From Legionella moravica DSM 19234 (GTDB lineage Bacteria > Pseudomonadota > Gammaproteobacteria > Legionellales > Legionellaceae): 64,000 bases of DNA. The stretch lies in the NCBI RefSeq assembly GCF_000423305.1, contig NZ_AUHS01000011.1:62001-126000 (forward strand). The letters run 5' to 3'. Positions 19,040 to 28,128 of the stretch are shown piece after piece (the first letter of the stretch is position 1; each line of letters begins with the position of its first letter). The notes under the pieces are model-generated. The model was given only the letters and a program-made list of their open reading frames with translations. It did no database searches and was not told where the DNA came from. Both the position numbers and the translations under genes were made by a program.

Positions 19040-21073
19040 ATGAAAATCAAAACAGGATTAATAACTCTTTCACTGATCTGTAGTTCTGCTGTGTCTTTAG
19101 CCGATGCTACGATTGACACCAAACAACGTGACGCACTCCGTCTGCACTGGATGGACTCTACCATTTTACCTGGTCAGGATTACTATTCCTACGCAAATGG
19201 AGCCTGGCAAAAAAATAATCCTATACCCGCTGAATATGCCTCCTGGGACAGTTTTAATGTACTCAATGAAAAAATTCAGAATATCATTCATCAGATGCTC
19301 ATTAATGCTGCGCAAGATACCCACGCTAAAGAGGGCAGCATAGAGCAAAAGGTAGGTGATTTTTATTTTAGTGGAATGGATGAAACAACCATCAACAAAG
19401 TGGGTATTACCCCCATACAATCTGAATTTTCTCGCATTGACTCGATAAAATCTCTTGATGATTTACAAAAGGAACTGGTCCATTTACATCAAATAGGTGT
19501 CGATGCTTTATTTGGTTTTGGCAGCATGCAGGACTATAAAAACAGTAACTTGATGATAGGAGCTGCCGTTCAAGGCGGCCTGGGTCTGCCAGAACGCGAT
19601 TATTATTTAAGCGACAATCCCAAATTCAAAAAAATTCGCGAAGCCTATGTCAATCATCTCGACAAGATGTTTCAGTTACTTGGCGACAGCCCGGAAAAGG
19701 CTGCCAAGGAAGCAAAAACCGTAATGGATATTGAAACCCAGCTGGCTAAAATTTCAATGCCTATAATCGAACGTCGTAATCCCAAAGCGGTATATCATAT
19801 TATGACGCTTAATGAGCTTGAACAAATTACCCCTGATTTTTCATGGCCCTATTATCTAAAGGCAATAGGTCAGGATCAACTGACCAGCATTAATTTAGCG
19901 ATGCCTGATTTTTTTAAGGGTATGAATAATTTATTAAAATCAATCAGCCTGGATGAGTGGAAAATCTATTTACGCTGGCATTTAATAGATGCGTTTGCTT
20001 CCTATCTTTCCAAGCCTTTTGTAGATCAGAATTTTAAGATGGTCAGTGCTCTTACAGGAATTGAAAAATTATTACCTCGATGGAAACGGGTTGTGAATAC
20101 TGAAAATGGAGCGTTAGGATTTGCAATTGGTAAAATGTATGTAGAGAAGTATTTTCCTCCGAAGGCCAAAGAGCAGGTCGAAGAAATTCTGAAGAATATT
20201 CGTAGTGTTTTGCGAAACGATCTGGCTTCCTTGAGTTGGATGTCTCCAGAAACAAGAACAGCAGCATTGAAAAAACTGGACTTAATGCAGCAACGAATTG
20301 GGTATCCGACAAAATGGTGGGATTATTCCAAACTAAAAGTGGATAGAGGACCTTATGTGCTAAACGTCATAAGGGCCAATGTATTTTTGATTAATAGAGA
20401 TCTGGAGAAAATTGGTAAGCCCATTGATAAATCCGAATGGGAGATGACGCCACAAACGATTAATGCTTATTACGATGTTTCAATGAACAGTATCAATATG
20501 CCTGCCGGGATATTACAAGCTCCATTTTTTGATCCTGATGCACCTGCTGCAGTGAATTATGGCGCGATTGGATTTGTAATGGGGCATGAAATCACTCATG
20601 GTTTTGATGATCAAGGAGCACAATTTGATGGTTATGGAAACCTGAATAATTGGTGGAAACCCGAAGATTTGACCAAATTTAACAATGCGACTCAATGTAT
20701 CGCAGATCAATTTTCTAACTATGTGGTTGATGGCAATTTGCGCGTACAGGGAAAACTGGTCGTTGGCGAAGCTGCTGCAGATCTAGGTGGTCTTACTCTA
20801 GCTTATAAAGCATTTTTGCAATCAAACGATTATAAAACTGCCAAAACTATAGAGGGTATTACCCCTGCTCAGCAATTTTTCCTGGGTGCTGCACATGTTT
20901 GGGCTAAGAATATCCGACCCCAGCAATTACAGAATCAAGTAACAACCGATCCTCATCCACCAGCTCAATATCGAGTTAATGGCAGTTTTGCCAATATGCC
21001 TGAGTTTAGAGAGGCTTATAAACTTCCGGACGACAGTCCCATGGTCAATAAGCAGAGGTGTGTTATTTGGTAA
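19040..21073 (+). CDS. Secreted M13 (neprilysin/PepO-type) zinc metallopeptidase
   Basis: The 677-aa protein has a cleavable signal peptide (MKIKTGLITLSLICSSAVSL, then ADA). The mature part contains the M13 N-domain and the catalytic domain. The zinc motif HEITH is at residues 516-520, the third zinc ligand Glu is in GEAAADLGG (Glu577, with Asp581 as supporting residue), and NAYYDVSMNSINMPAGIL and the C-terminal CVIW are M13 hallmarks. Bacterial members cleave small peptides in the periplasm or outside the cell. It is a single gene with an AAGGAG ribosome site, preceded by 285 bases without a gene and followed by the MITE copy 2. Confidence 0.92.
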   Translation: MKIKTGLITLSLICSSAVSLADATIDTKQRDALRLHWMDSTILPGQDYYSYANGAWQKNNPIPAEYASWDSFNVLNEKIQNIIHQMLINAAQDTHAKEGSIEQKVGDFYFSGMDETTINKVGITPIQSEFSRIDSIKSLDDLQKELVHLHQIGVDALFGFGSMQDYKNSNLMIGAAVQGGLGLPERDYYLSDNPKFKKIREAYVNHLDKMFQLLGDSPEKAAKEAKTVMDIETQLAKISMPIIERRNPKAVYHIMTLNELEQITPDFSWPYYLKAIGQDQLTSINLAMPDFFKGMNNLLKSISLDEWKIYLRWHLIDAFASYLSKPFVDQNFKMVSALTGIEKLLPRWKRVVNTENGALGFAIGKMYVEKYFPPKAKEQVEEILKNIRSVLRNDLASLSWMSPETRTAALKKLDLMQQRIGYPTKWWDYSKLKVDRGPYVLNVIRANVFLINRDLEKIGKPIDKSEWEMTPQTINAYYDVSMNSINMPAGILQAPFFDPDAPAAVNYGAIGFVMGHEITHGFDDQGAQFDGYGNLNNWWKPEDLTKFNNATQCIADQFSNYVVDGNLRVQGKLVVGEAAADLGGLTLAYKAFLQSNDYKTAKTIEGITPAQQFFLGAAHVWAKNIRPQQLQNQVTTDPHPPAQYRVNGSFANMPEFREAYKLPDDSPMVNKQRCVIW

Positions 21074-21135
21074 AAAACAGGAACAAACAAAATTTGCTAT
21101 AGTTAGGTTAGAAAAGTCAGTAGCTTCAGGCACTA

Positions 21136-21295
21136 GGGTCTGTTGACAATTCAAGTTTCGACGTCCCGCGACTTGTTCGCGGGATTCAATTCATTCTTTA
21201 TAGACGCAATATATTCTTGTTTTGCGCACGATGTATCGATTCCGCGAACAAGTCGCGGAAAGTAGGCTTGAACATAATGAAATGTCAACAGCCCC
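21136..21295 (+). repeat. 160-bp MITE-like element, copy 2
   Basis: An inverted second copy of the element at 5737-5896, also 160 bases. The terminal inverted repeats are GGGTCTGTTGACAATTCA and, reversed, GGGGCTGTTGACATTTCA (16 of 18 match). It is flanked on both sides by TA, consistent with a TA target duplication as in IS630/mariner-type elements. Internal palindromic blocks of the type CGCGACTTGTTCGCGG occur at both ends. It carries no gene. It ends 50 bases before the start codon of the amidotransferase, so it contributes that gene's leader. Confidence 0.75.
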
Positions 21296-21345
21296 TAGCA
21301 AAAGGTATTGGAACAGCAGTAAAAATATTAACGATGGAGTGTATC

Positions 21346-22185
21346 ATGTGCCGACTCGTTGCGTATTTAGGTCGTCCAACTTTATTGGAAAATGTACTAG
21401 TCACACCTAAGAACTCCATAATTATGCAGAGTCTGCATGCACGTGAAACCAATTTGCGAACCAATGGAGATGGTTTTGGGGTTGGGTGGTATGCTCCTGA
21501 AATAAGCTCGGATCCTGCTTTATTCACCTCTGTTTTTCCAGCATGGAATGATAGAAATTTGTTGAATTTAACAGCCAAAATTCAATCTCCCTGTTTTTTT
21601 GCCCATGTTCGCTCTGCCAGTGCTGGCGGAGTGACTAATTATAATTGTCATCCCTTCGTCTATGGGGATTGGATGTTAATGCATAATGGTGAAATTCACG
21701 ATTTTATCAACGTGAAACGGCATATAAGGCATTTATTGGATGATGATATTTACCACTGGGTTAAAGGTGAAACGGATTCCGAGCATTTATTTGCGTTGTT
21801 TTGGCAACTTGCCAAAGGGCGCGATTTAAGTCAGATGACCGTGGTTGCAGACGTTTTACAGGAAACGATACTTCGCGTAGAGGATGTCATCAGAGAGTTC
21901 GGTCATCCTGGTGTTTCTTATTATAATGTATGTCTAACCGATGGGAAAAGAATCATAGCAACGCGATATACCAGTCATAAAAAGAAAAAGCCATTAACAA
22001 TGCATTATCTGGTTGGTTATGTTTTAGCGACTCATGGCCTATGGATAAAAGAAGAAGGAAAACCGGCTTATATAGTCGTTTCCTCTGAAAAATTGAATGA
22101 TTTGGCTGAGGGTTGGGAAGATGTGCCTGAACATCACATGCTGCTGATTGATGAAAATAAGAACATTCAATTGCGCCCTTTCTAA
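21346..22185 (+). CDS. Class II glutamine amidotransferase (YafJ/EgtC-like)
   Basis: The 279-aa protein begins MCRLVAYLGRP. Cys2, exposed after Met removal, is the Ntn-type nucleophile of class II amidotransferases. Other family features are HARETNLRTNGDGFGVGWY, FAHVRSASAGGVTNYNCHPF and MHNGEIHDF, plus GETDSEHLFALFW. It should hydrolyse glutamine for an unknown acceptor. The ATG at 21346 is chosen because the nucleophile must be residue 2; in-frame starts further upstream run back into the MITE and would bury it. No partner gene is adjacent. Confidence 0.85.
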   Translation: MCRLVAYLGRPTLLENVLVTPKNSIIMQSLHARETNLRTNGDGFGVGWYAPEISSDPALFTSVFPAWNDRNLLNLTAKIQSPCFFAHVRSASAGGVTNYNCHPFVYGDWMLMHNGEIHDFINVKRHIRHLLDDDIYHWVKGETDSEHLFALFWQLAKGRDLSQMTVVADVLQETILRVEDVIREFGHPGVSYYNVCLTDGKRIIATRYTSHKKKKPLTMHYLVGYVLATHGLWIKEEGKPAYIVVSSEKLNDLAEGWEDVPEHHMLLIDENKNIQLRPF

Positions 22186-22310
22186 ACAATAGGATAAACT
22201 ATCGTCCCTTAATCCTTTATTGAGAAGATTATGACTAAAGAAGAAATGATGTGCCGTATCATTCGTTTTGTTACCAAGAAGCCTAGTGCGAAAAAAACCT
22301 GTTGCAGATA

Positions 22311-22727
22311 ATGATTCCAAGCCTTCATGATCTGAAACGATATAAGAATCAGAATGTAATTAATTATTTTTGCTACCATCATCCGGAGTGTTCCCTGGAT
22401 GATGGGCAGTGTTTATTTGAAGATTTGTTATCCTGGCTGTGGTTAAACTATCAACGTTCTAAAAACGGCAAACTGACTTATCTTTTTGGTCCTTTATTGG
22501 TTCTGGACGAGATGTGGCATATCTTTATATTGCACACACGGGATTATATTGATTTTTCCATGCATTATTTTGGTGAGTACATTCATCACGAGATAGAACC
22601 CATAGGCTTTGAGCATATTATTGAAGAAGACGAATTAACTGATTTTCTGCATGATTGTTTTGAATACCTCGATCAGGATTGGGTGGCGAGGCGATTTTCA
22701 AGTGCTTTAACTGATCAAACTGGATAA
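22311..22727 (+). CDS. Hypothetical protein with WH-x3-L-x-T-x2-Y motif
   Basis: The 138-aa soluble protein has no signal peptide. Its centre reads LDEMWHIFILHTRDYIDF followed by HYFGEYIHHE. This resembles the core of glycine-rich-domain-like (GRDP-type) proteins, which share a D-x-x-WH-x-x-IL...Y...FG-x-x-x-HH pattern; the function of that family in bacteria is unknown. The ATG at 22311 is preferred over an in-frame TTG at 22302. The assignment rests on the motif only. Confidence 0.55.
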   Translation: MIPSLHDLKRYKNQNVINYFCYHHPECSLDDGQCLFEDLLSWLWLNYQRSKNGKLTYLFGPLLVLDEMWHIFILHTRDYIDFSMHYFGEYIHHEIEPIGFEHIIEEDELTDFLHDCFEYLDQDWVARRFSSALTDQTG

Positions 22728-22866
22728 TCAGATGGGCTTTGTTCACGATCCATCCCTTTTTATTTCCAGCATTCTTTTCAACCGTATTCAGTAAACTGTT
22801 TTTCATGTACAGTACGGCCAATTGATATGGGGCTAAATGCCCGAAAACAGAATGAGGTACAAGCAC

Positions 22867-23313
22867 ATGTTACACATTGCACTTTATCAGCCTGAAATTC
22901 CCCCTAATACGGGCAATATCATTCGATTATGTGCAAACAGTGGCGCCCAGCTTCATCTGATTCATCCTTTAGGTTTTGAATTGGATGATAAACGGATGCG
23001 TCGAGCTGGTTTGGATTATCATGAATGGGCTTCGGTTCAACAATACGCGGATTGGAATGATTTTCAGGAACAGCATAAGGGACGCAGGATATTCTGTTGT
23101 ACTACCAAGACGGACCAGAGTTACAGTGAAGTGCAGTATCAACCAGATGATATATTATTATTTGGACCGGAAACTCGAGGTTTGCCTGCCGAAATCAGAA
23201 CTCAGTATGCATCCATTCGCATTCCAATGGTTGAGAATAGCCGTAGCCTGAATTTATCCAATGCAGTGGCTATCATTTTATTTGAAGCCTGGAGACAGCT
23301 CAAATTCGCTTGA
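22867..23313 (+). CDS. trmL: tRNA (cytidine/uridine-34 2'-O-)methyltransferase TrmL
   Basis: The 148-aa single-domain SPOUT methyltransferase has the trefoil-knot SAM motifs [11 protein letters not shown] and [18 protein letters not shown] near the C-terminus, and the N-terminal [20 protein letters not shown] typical of TrmL (YibK). It methylates the wobble nucleotide of tRNA-Leu isoacceptors. The ATG at 22867 gives the usual family start [12 protein letters not shown]; an in-frame ATG 30 bases upstream has no family support. A GAGG ribosome site lies upstream. The length is normal. Confidence 0.93.
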   Translation: MLHIALYQPEIPPNTGNIIRLCANSGAQLHLIHPLGFELDDKRMRRAGLDYHEWASVQQYADWNDFQEQHKGRRIFCCTTKTDQSYSEVQYQPDDILLFGPETRGLPAEIRTQYASIRIPMVENSRSLNLSNAVAIILFEAWRQLKFA

Positions 23314-23386
23314 ATTAAGCCCCTAAAGCATGGTGGTTAATCGATCTGGAGTGCTACTCTTCTGCTGTCGGAAATTTAAGCCAGGA

Positions 23387-23815
23387 TTAAATCTCTTGTT
23401 CGCCATTGGCAAGATGTAGCAACGCTTTGCGCAAGGGTTGATAAGAGCACTGTTCACTTTCACGAATAATTGACGCTTTGGCTTTTTCTGTTAATTCATG
23501 AGAAGAATGTAGTTGTTTGGTGCTTTGTACGATCGGCTCAACCAGCTGGATTTTGATCGATGTGAGTTGGTACATGCCCGCTTCTTTTCTTAATTTGTCG
23601 CGTAGTTCGGGTATGGCATAGCGTAATTGTGATGCCCATGCTGCATTGGAAGTGGTGAGCGTCAGGCAACCTTTTGAAAAGCTACCCACGTGACATGCAG
23701 AGGCCAAATTTTCAGGAAGGATTTGGGATACTTTTTTGGAGAGTTCTTCCAGTTGCATGGAGCGCTGGCATATGTCCAGAAGTTGTTTATTCAGGCATCT
23801 ACTGATAATACGCAT
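23387..23815 (-). CDS. dciA: DciA (DUF721) family replicative helicase loader/operator
   Basis: The 142-aa protein has a DciA/DUF721 core: SFSKGCLTLTTSNAAWASQL followed by RYAIPELRDKL. DciA proteins load or regulate DnaB in bacteria that lack DnaC/DnaI. The C-terminal part is charged and likely flexible. It is transcribed alone, divergent from the PH-domain gene at 23976 with a 160-base AT-rich shared promoter region. Confidence 0.75.
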   Translation of the reverse strand: MRIISRCLNKQLLDICQRSMQLEELSKKVSQILPENLASACHVGSFSKGCLTLTTSNAAWASQLRYAIPELRDKLRKEAGMYQLTSIKIQLVEPIVQSTKQLHSSHELTEKAKASIIRESEQCSYQPLRKALLHLANGEQEI

Positions 23816-23975
23816 ATTTTTATTCTCAAAATGATCGTGAACACAACTGTATTCCTATTCGGTTTGATAGTAACATAAAGAATAGAACTATCGCTAAATT
23901 TACTGTTTTATGTTTAGAATAGAACAGCAATATCAATAACGGCGTTTCTTTTCAGAGCATACATCAAGGTGGAAA

Positions 23976-24416
23976 ATGGCTGAGACAAATACAGACAGTA
24001 ACGTGATTTACTTTACCCGATTGCATTGGATTATATTTTTCGGGCCCATCCTAGGTTTGGTATTAGCAAGTGCACTTTATGTGTACATTGTTCAATTACG
24101 GCAAATTAGCCTCCTCTTGATTGTATTCGCCTTGCTTTGGATTTTGATGACCTGGGTTACCTATTATTTTTCCTCTATAACCATTAAAAGAAAACAGGTT
24201 ATTTTACGCACCGGAATTATAGTCAGGCAGACTGTTGATATCCCTTTAAGTAAAATTGAAACCATTGATATTCGTCAATCCATTTTGGGAAGTATATTGC
24301 GCTACGGTGCATTGGTTATCACTGGAACTGGTGGAACACGCCATATAATCAATTTTTTGCACCACCCGTTAACATGCAGACGGTACATTGAGCAGTTGAT
24401 GAATGAACCTCAATAA
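23976..24416 (+). CDS. Membrane protein with bacterial PH domain (YdbS/YdbT type)
   Basis: The 146-aa protein has two adjacent membrane segments (about residues 15-37 and 42-66) followed by a short bacterial pleckstrin-homology domain. The segment SSITIKRKQVILRTGIIVRQ then VDIPLSKIETIDIRQSILG is the characteristic bPH2 strand pattern (xTxxRxxxRxG...xxIPLxxIxxVxxxQSxLGR). The function is unknown; relatives may affect membrane or envelope stress responses. It is a single gene. Confidence 0.7.
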   Translation: MAETNTDSNVIYFTRLHWIIFFGPILGLVLASALYVYIVQLRQISLLLIVFALLWILMTWVTYYFSSITIKRKQVILRTGIIVRQTVDIPLSKIETIDIRQSILGSILRYGALVITGTGGTRHIINFLHHPLTCRRYIEQLMNEPQ

Positions 24417-24490
24417 ATGAATTTAAATGAATACTGGGAATGCGGATCACTGTGGTTGGTGGTGAACTGTATTTCTCTCTATAAGCTCTG

Positions 24491-25288
24491 TTAATCACTC
24501 GTTTGATCCGGGAAGTCTCCTAATGCTCCCTTATAAAAATCACTATTGGTTACATTAATTTCCCCTGAAAATGGGTAGTCAAAATTAAGCGCAAGAGCTA
24601 AATTGAAGCCCAATAACCCTGAAAAAAGCAATACAGGCGTCAGGTTAATGAGGTTGTCTCTTCCTCGGATCAAGCCCACTATAATGGCCAGGAATATCGA
24701 ATAGACAAAAACGGTATCGATTAATGTTTTAGGAATAATGCTTTCAACTTTACTCAGCCTGTCTCTTCGGGATTGTAGAATGTAATTAACATTTGAGGTA
24801 AGAAGGGTGTGATAGAGTTTATCTTGATAAGTGATTGCCGGTAAATTTTGAATTTGAGAGTACAGCTTTTCCAGGCTATCCCATGCCGCAGGACTATCAA
24901 GCCCTTTACGCATGGCTTTCCATTCATCAACACGAACGTGGACTGTATAATCGGCGATGTTCTGTTTTAAGTTTTTTTGTTGTTCAGCTGGAAATGCCGC
25001 GATATTTCGAAGCATAACCGCCAGATAATAAGCCTCTTTAGAGGCGGCATTTCGGGCATCCTGCTGATAATTCCACGTATTGATAATAATAAACGCGAGC
25101 AAAACAAAAAAACCACTGGCTAATATGCCCATAAGTGTATTGGTTAGTTTGACATGCTCTTCACCAGCAGAGATATGAAACCAGGTATTTGAGATACGAG
25201 AAAACAGATAGGTAATCAGCATAAACACCAACATCAATAAAATGATTAACAAGTTAAACGGAATGATGTTGATGAGTTCTCTAAACAT
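24491..25288 (-). CDS. DUF4239-like (bestrophin-like) membrane protein
   Basis: The 265-aa protein has four predicted membrane segments: two N-terminal (about residues 10-32 and 50-70) and two C-terminal (about 192-235). A soluble helical region lies between them. This layout, with AASKEAYYLAVMLRNIAAFP in the loop after the second helix, matches DUF4239 proteins, which are described as bestrophin-like. Function is not established. It is a separate gene just downstream of topA on the same strand, with a 37-base gap. Confidence 0.6.
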   Translation of the reverse strand: MFRELINIIPFNLLIILLMLVFMLITYLFSRISNTWFHISAGEEHVKLTNTLMGILASGFFVLLAFIIINTWNYQQDARNAASKEAYYLAVMLRNIAAFPAEQQKNLKQNIADYTVHVRVDEWKAMRKGLDSPAAWDSLEKLYSQIQNLPAITYQDKLYHTLLTSNVNYILQSRRDRLSKVESIIPKTLIDTVFVYSIFLAIIVGLIRGRDNLINLTPVLLFSGLLGFNLALALNFDYPFSGEINVTNSDFYKGALGDFPDQTSD

Positions 25289-25325
25289 TAATTTCCTTCC
25301 TGTATCCTATTTTATCCCTGAGTTT

Positions 25326-27605
25326 CTATTCTTCCTTATGAGAATATCCACAGCCTTCACGTGGGCATAAAATTTGACGGCCAAATTTTTTACTTTCTTT
25401 TACAGTAAGTATAGGCCATGCACACTGAGGACAGGGTTTATCAATGGGTTCATTCCATAAAGCATAGTCACATTTGGGGTAGTCGCCACAAGAATAGAAA
25501 ATTTTACCTTTTCTGGATTTTCGCTGTAGAATTTTCGCTTGATTGCATTTGGGGCAGACAACTCCGGTATCAGCCGGTTTTTCCAGCGGTTCCATATGTT
25601 TGCACTGAGGGTAATTGCTGCATCCTATAAATCGACCGTAACGTCCTGTTTTAATATGCAACGCACCAGAGCAAAGAGGGCAACTTCTACCTTCTACAAC
25701 TTCCGGTTCAGTTTTTTCATTGTCTTGCCCCCCCATGTCCTGGGTGTAATCACATTCTGGATATCCTGTGCAACCAATAAACCGACCACGTTTACCAAGT
25801 CTTATGGATAGTGGTTTTTGGCATTTGGGGCATTGTTCTTCCAGGACTTCAGTCGTGACGTCCTTGCGTTGAACCTGTTCATCCGTATCCTGTATTTGTT
25901 GTACGAAAGGTTGCCAGAATTCTTCCAATACCGGGATCCACTCCTTTTCACCTCGTGCTACTGCATCAAGTGTATCTTCAAGTCCCGCTGTAAATTTATA
26001 ATCAACGTACCGGGTAAAATAACTGGTCAGAAAACGATTCACTATGCGGCCTACATCAGTGGGCAAAAATCGTTTTTTATCTACCACTACGTATTCACGT
26101 TGCTGTAAAGTATGAATAATGGCTGCATAGGTAGAGGGACGTCCTATATCGTATTCTTCCAATGCTTTTACAAGAGTTGCTTCGGAATATCGTGGAGGCG
26201 GTTCTGTGAAATGCTGATTGGCTTCAATATCCGCTACTTTTACTTTTTCACCGACGGTAAATGGAGGCAATAGGCTTCCTTCATTATCATCATCTTTGGA
26301 ATCATCTTTCCCTTCCTCGTATACAGTAAGAAAACCAGGGAATGTAACAGTTGAACCATTAGCGCGAAACAGAGTGCCTTCACCGCAACTAAAATCAACG
26401 GCAACAGTATCCATAACCGCATCTTCCATCTGGCAGGCTATAGTTCTCTTCCATATAAGGCTGTATAGTTTGAATTGATCAGTGGTCAATGCATCCTGAA
26501 CCATTTCAGGGGAGCGTTTCACCGATGTGGGTCTAATTGCCTCATGAGCCTCCTGGGCGTTTTTAGATTTAGTCTTGTACACACGAGGTGCTTGAGGGCA
26601 ATTATCTGCTCCATAGCGTTGAGTAATGTATTCTCGAATCTCATCTACAGCTTCAGTTGCCAGATTAACCGAGTCGGTACGCATGTAGGTTATAAGACCT
26701 ACTGTACCCGTTCCAATATCGATACCTTCATACAGCTGCTGAGCCACCATCATTGATTTGCGCGCTGTGAATCCCAGTTTTCTCGCTGCTTCCTGTTGTA
26801 GCGTTGAGGTTATAAAAGGGGGAGAGGGTTTTCGTTTCCGTTGTTTCTTTTCGATCTGAGTAACTGATAAATAACCTTGAGCCTGTTTGATCAGCTCCTC
26901 TTTTATCTGATGTGCCTGATCTTGATTGGTGACGGTAAATTGTTGTATTTTTTCGTTTTTATATTGAGTTAATCTGGCTTCAAACCCTGTATTTGCATGA
27001 TGACATTGAGCCAGAATTTTCCAATATTCTTGTGCTACAAACCGTTCAATTTCTTCTTCTCGCTCAACGATTAATCGAAGAGCCGGGCTCTGTACTCGTC
27101 CTGCGGAGAGTCCTCGACGGATTTTTTTCCAAAGCAGGGGTGATAAATTAAAACCTACCAGATAATCCAGTGCACGCCGTGCCTGTTGTGCATTGACTAA
27201 ATCCATGGAGATGGTGCGTGGGTTATTGATGGCATCCTGAATGGCCGATTTGGTGATTTCATTAAAGAAAATCCGATGAACTGGTTTTTCTTTAATCAGG
27301 TTACGCTCTTTCATTAATTCAAATATATGCCAGGATATGGCTTCGCCTTCTCTATCAGGGTCAGTCGCCAGCAGTAATGAATCTGATTTTTTTAGTGCTT
27401 TGGCTATGGTTTCAATATGTCGTGCGTTCTTTTCTATGGGCGCATAAGTCATATTGAAGTGATTATCCGGATTCACTGAGCCTTTACGAGGAGGCAAATC
27501 ACGCACGTGGCCATACGATGCCAGGACGTCATAATCGGTACCCAGATACTTTTGAATTGTTTTGGCTTTAGCAGGTGATTCTACGATCACCAAGTGTTTA
27601 CTCAT
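25326..27605 (-). CDS. topA: DNA topoisomerase I
   Basis: The 759-aa type IA topoisomerase relaxes negative supercoils. The Toprim domain starts HLVIVESPAKAKTIQKYLG and contains LLATDPDREGEAISWH. The active-site Tyr is in GLITYMRTDSVNL, and RPTSVKRSPEM and GRPSTYAAIIHTLQQREYV are further type IA motifs. The C-terminus has C4 zinc-finger modules (CPKCQKPL, CPLCSGAL, CPKCNQAK and CPQCAWP series). The start MSKHLVIVESP is chosen; an ATG-equivalent 42 bases upstream would add an atypical tail. It is downstream of smg and dprA on the same strand, an order found in many gammaproteobacteria. Confidence 0.97.
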   Translation of the reverse strand: MSKHLVIVESPAKAKTIQKYLGTDYDVLASYGHVRDLPPRKGSVNPDNHFNMTYAPIEKNARHIETIAKALKKSDSLLLATDPDREGEAISWHIFELMKERNLIKEKPVHRIFFNEITKSAIQDAINNPRTISMDLVNAQQARRALDYLVGFNLSPLLWKKIRRGLSAGRVQSPALRLIVEREEEIERFVAQEYWKILAQCHHANTGFEARLTQYKNEKIQQFTVTNQDQAHQIKEELIKQAQGYLSVTQIEKKQRKRKPSPPFITSTLQQEAARKLGFTARKSMMVAQQLYEGIDIGTGTVGLITYMRTDSVNLATEAVDEIREYITQRYGADNCPQAPRVYKTKSKNAQEAHEAIRPTSVKRSPEMVQDALTTDQFKLYSLIWKRTIACQMEDAVMDTVAVDFSCGEGTLFRANGSTVTFPGFLTVYEEGKDDSKDDDNEGSLLPPFTVGEKVKVADIEANQHFTEPPPRYSEATLVKALEEYDIGRPSTYAAIIHTLQQREYVVVDKKRFLPTDVGRIVNRFLTSYFTRYVDYKFTAGLEDTLDAVARGEKEWIPVLEEFWQPFVQQIQDTDEQVQRKDVTTEVLEEQCPKCQKPLSIRLGKRGRFIGCTGYPECDYTQDMGGQDNEKTEPEVVEGRSCPLCSGALHIKTGRYGRFIGCSNYPQCKHMEPLEKPADTGVVCPKCNQAKILQRKSRKGKIFYSCGDYPKCDYALWNEPIDKPCPQCAWPILTVKESKKFGRQILCPREGCGYSHKEE

Positions 27606-27689
27606 ATGAAATAAACCTTTCCTTAAAATTGGTAGTATGCTCACCAAATGTTGACATCATAAATATTGGTGACTTGTTCTTAAAGATAA

Positions 27690-28127
27690 TTAATTTAATG
27701 TTAGCTCATCTTCTTTTTGGTATAGCACAAGATCAAGAAAAGCCAACTGTTCTTCATCCATGTGGTTTTCCAGAACGTTTCTAATCGTCCATTTTGTTTC
27801 TTGTAATGTTACTATGCGCGAATCAGAGCCGTGTAATTGGTTGATTATTGTTTCAAACAGGTTTGTATCAATTATACCCCATAATTTCATTCGCATTAGA
27901 AATTGATAACTGGCTTTTGTCAATTTCATTTGTTCTTCATACGTGAAAATTCGTATTGATTGTTCCTGGGCTGTTTTGATAAATAAAGCCTGGTCTTCTG
28001 CATGCAGTATCTCATCATCTTCTGTGAGTTCCGGTACGCCTTGCTCATCGGACTTATGGCTTTTTTGGAGTTGAGTCAGGCTTGTTTCAAATAAATTCAA
28101 TAACATTTCAAATAAGTTATCTTTCAT
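27690..28127 (-). CDS. smg: Smg family protein (DUF494)
   Basis: The 145-aa acidic helical protein begins MKDNLFEMLLNLFE, and WGIIDTNLFETIINQL lies in the second half. This is the Smg/DUF494 pattern. The gene lies one base after the dprA stop and upstream of topA, the conserved dprA-smg-topA arrangement. Some relatives have been linked to DNA uptake or processing, but the role is not settled. Confidence 0.85.
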   Translation of the reverse strand: MKDNLFEMLLNLFETSLTQLQKSHKSDEQGVPELTEDDEILHAEDQALFIKTAQEQSIRIFTYEEQMKLTKASYQFLMRMKLWGIIDTNLFETIINQLHGSDSRIVTLQETKWTIRNVLENHMDEEQLAFLDLVLYQKEDELTLN

Positions 28128-28128
28128 A

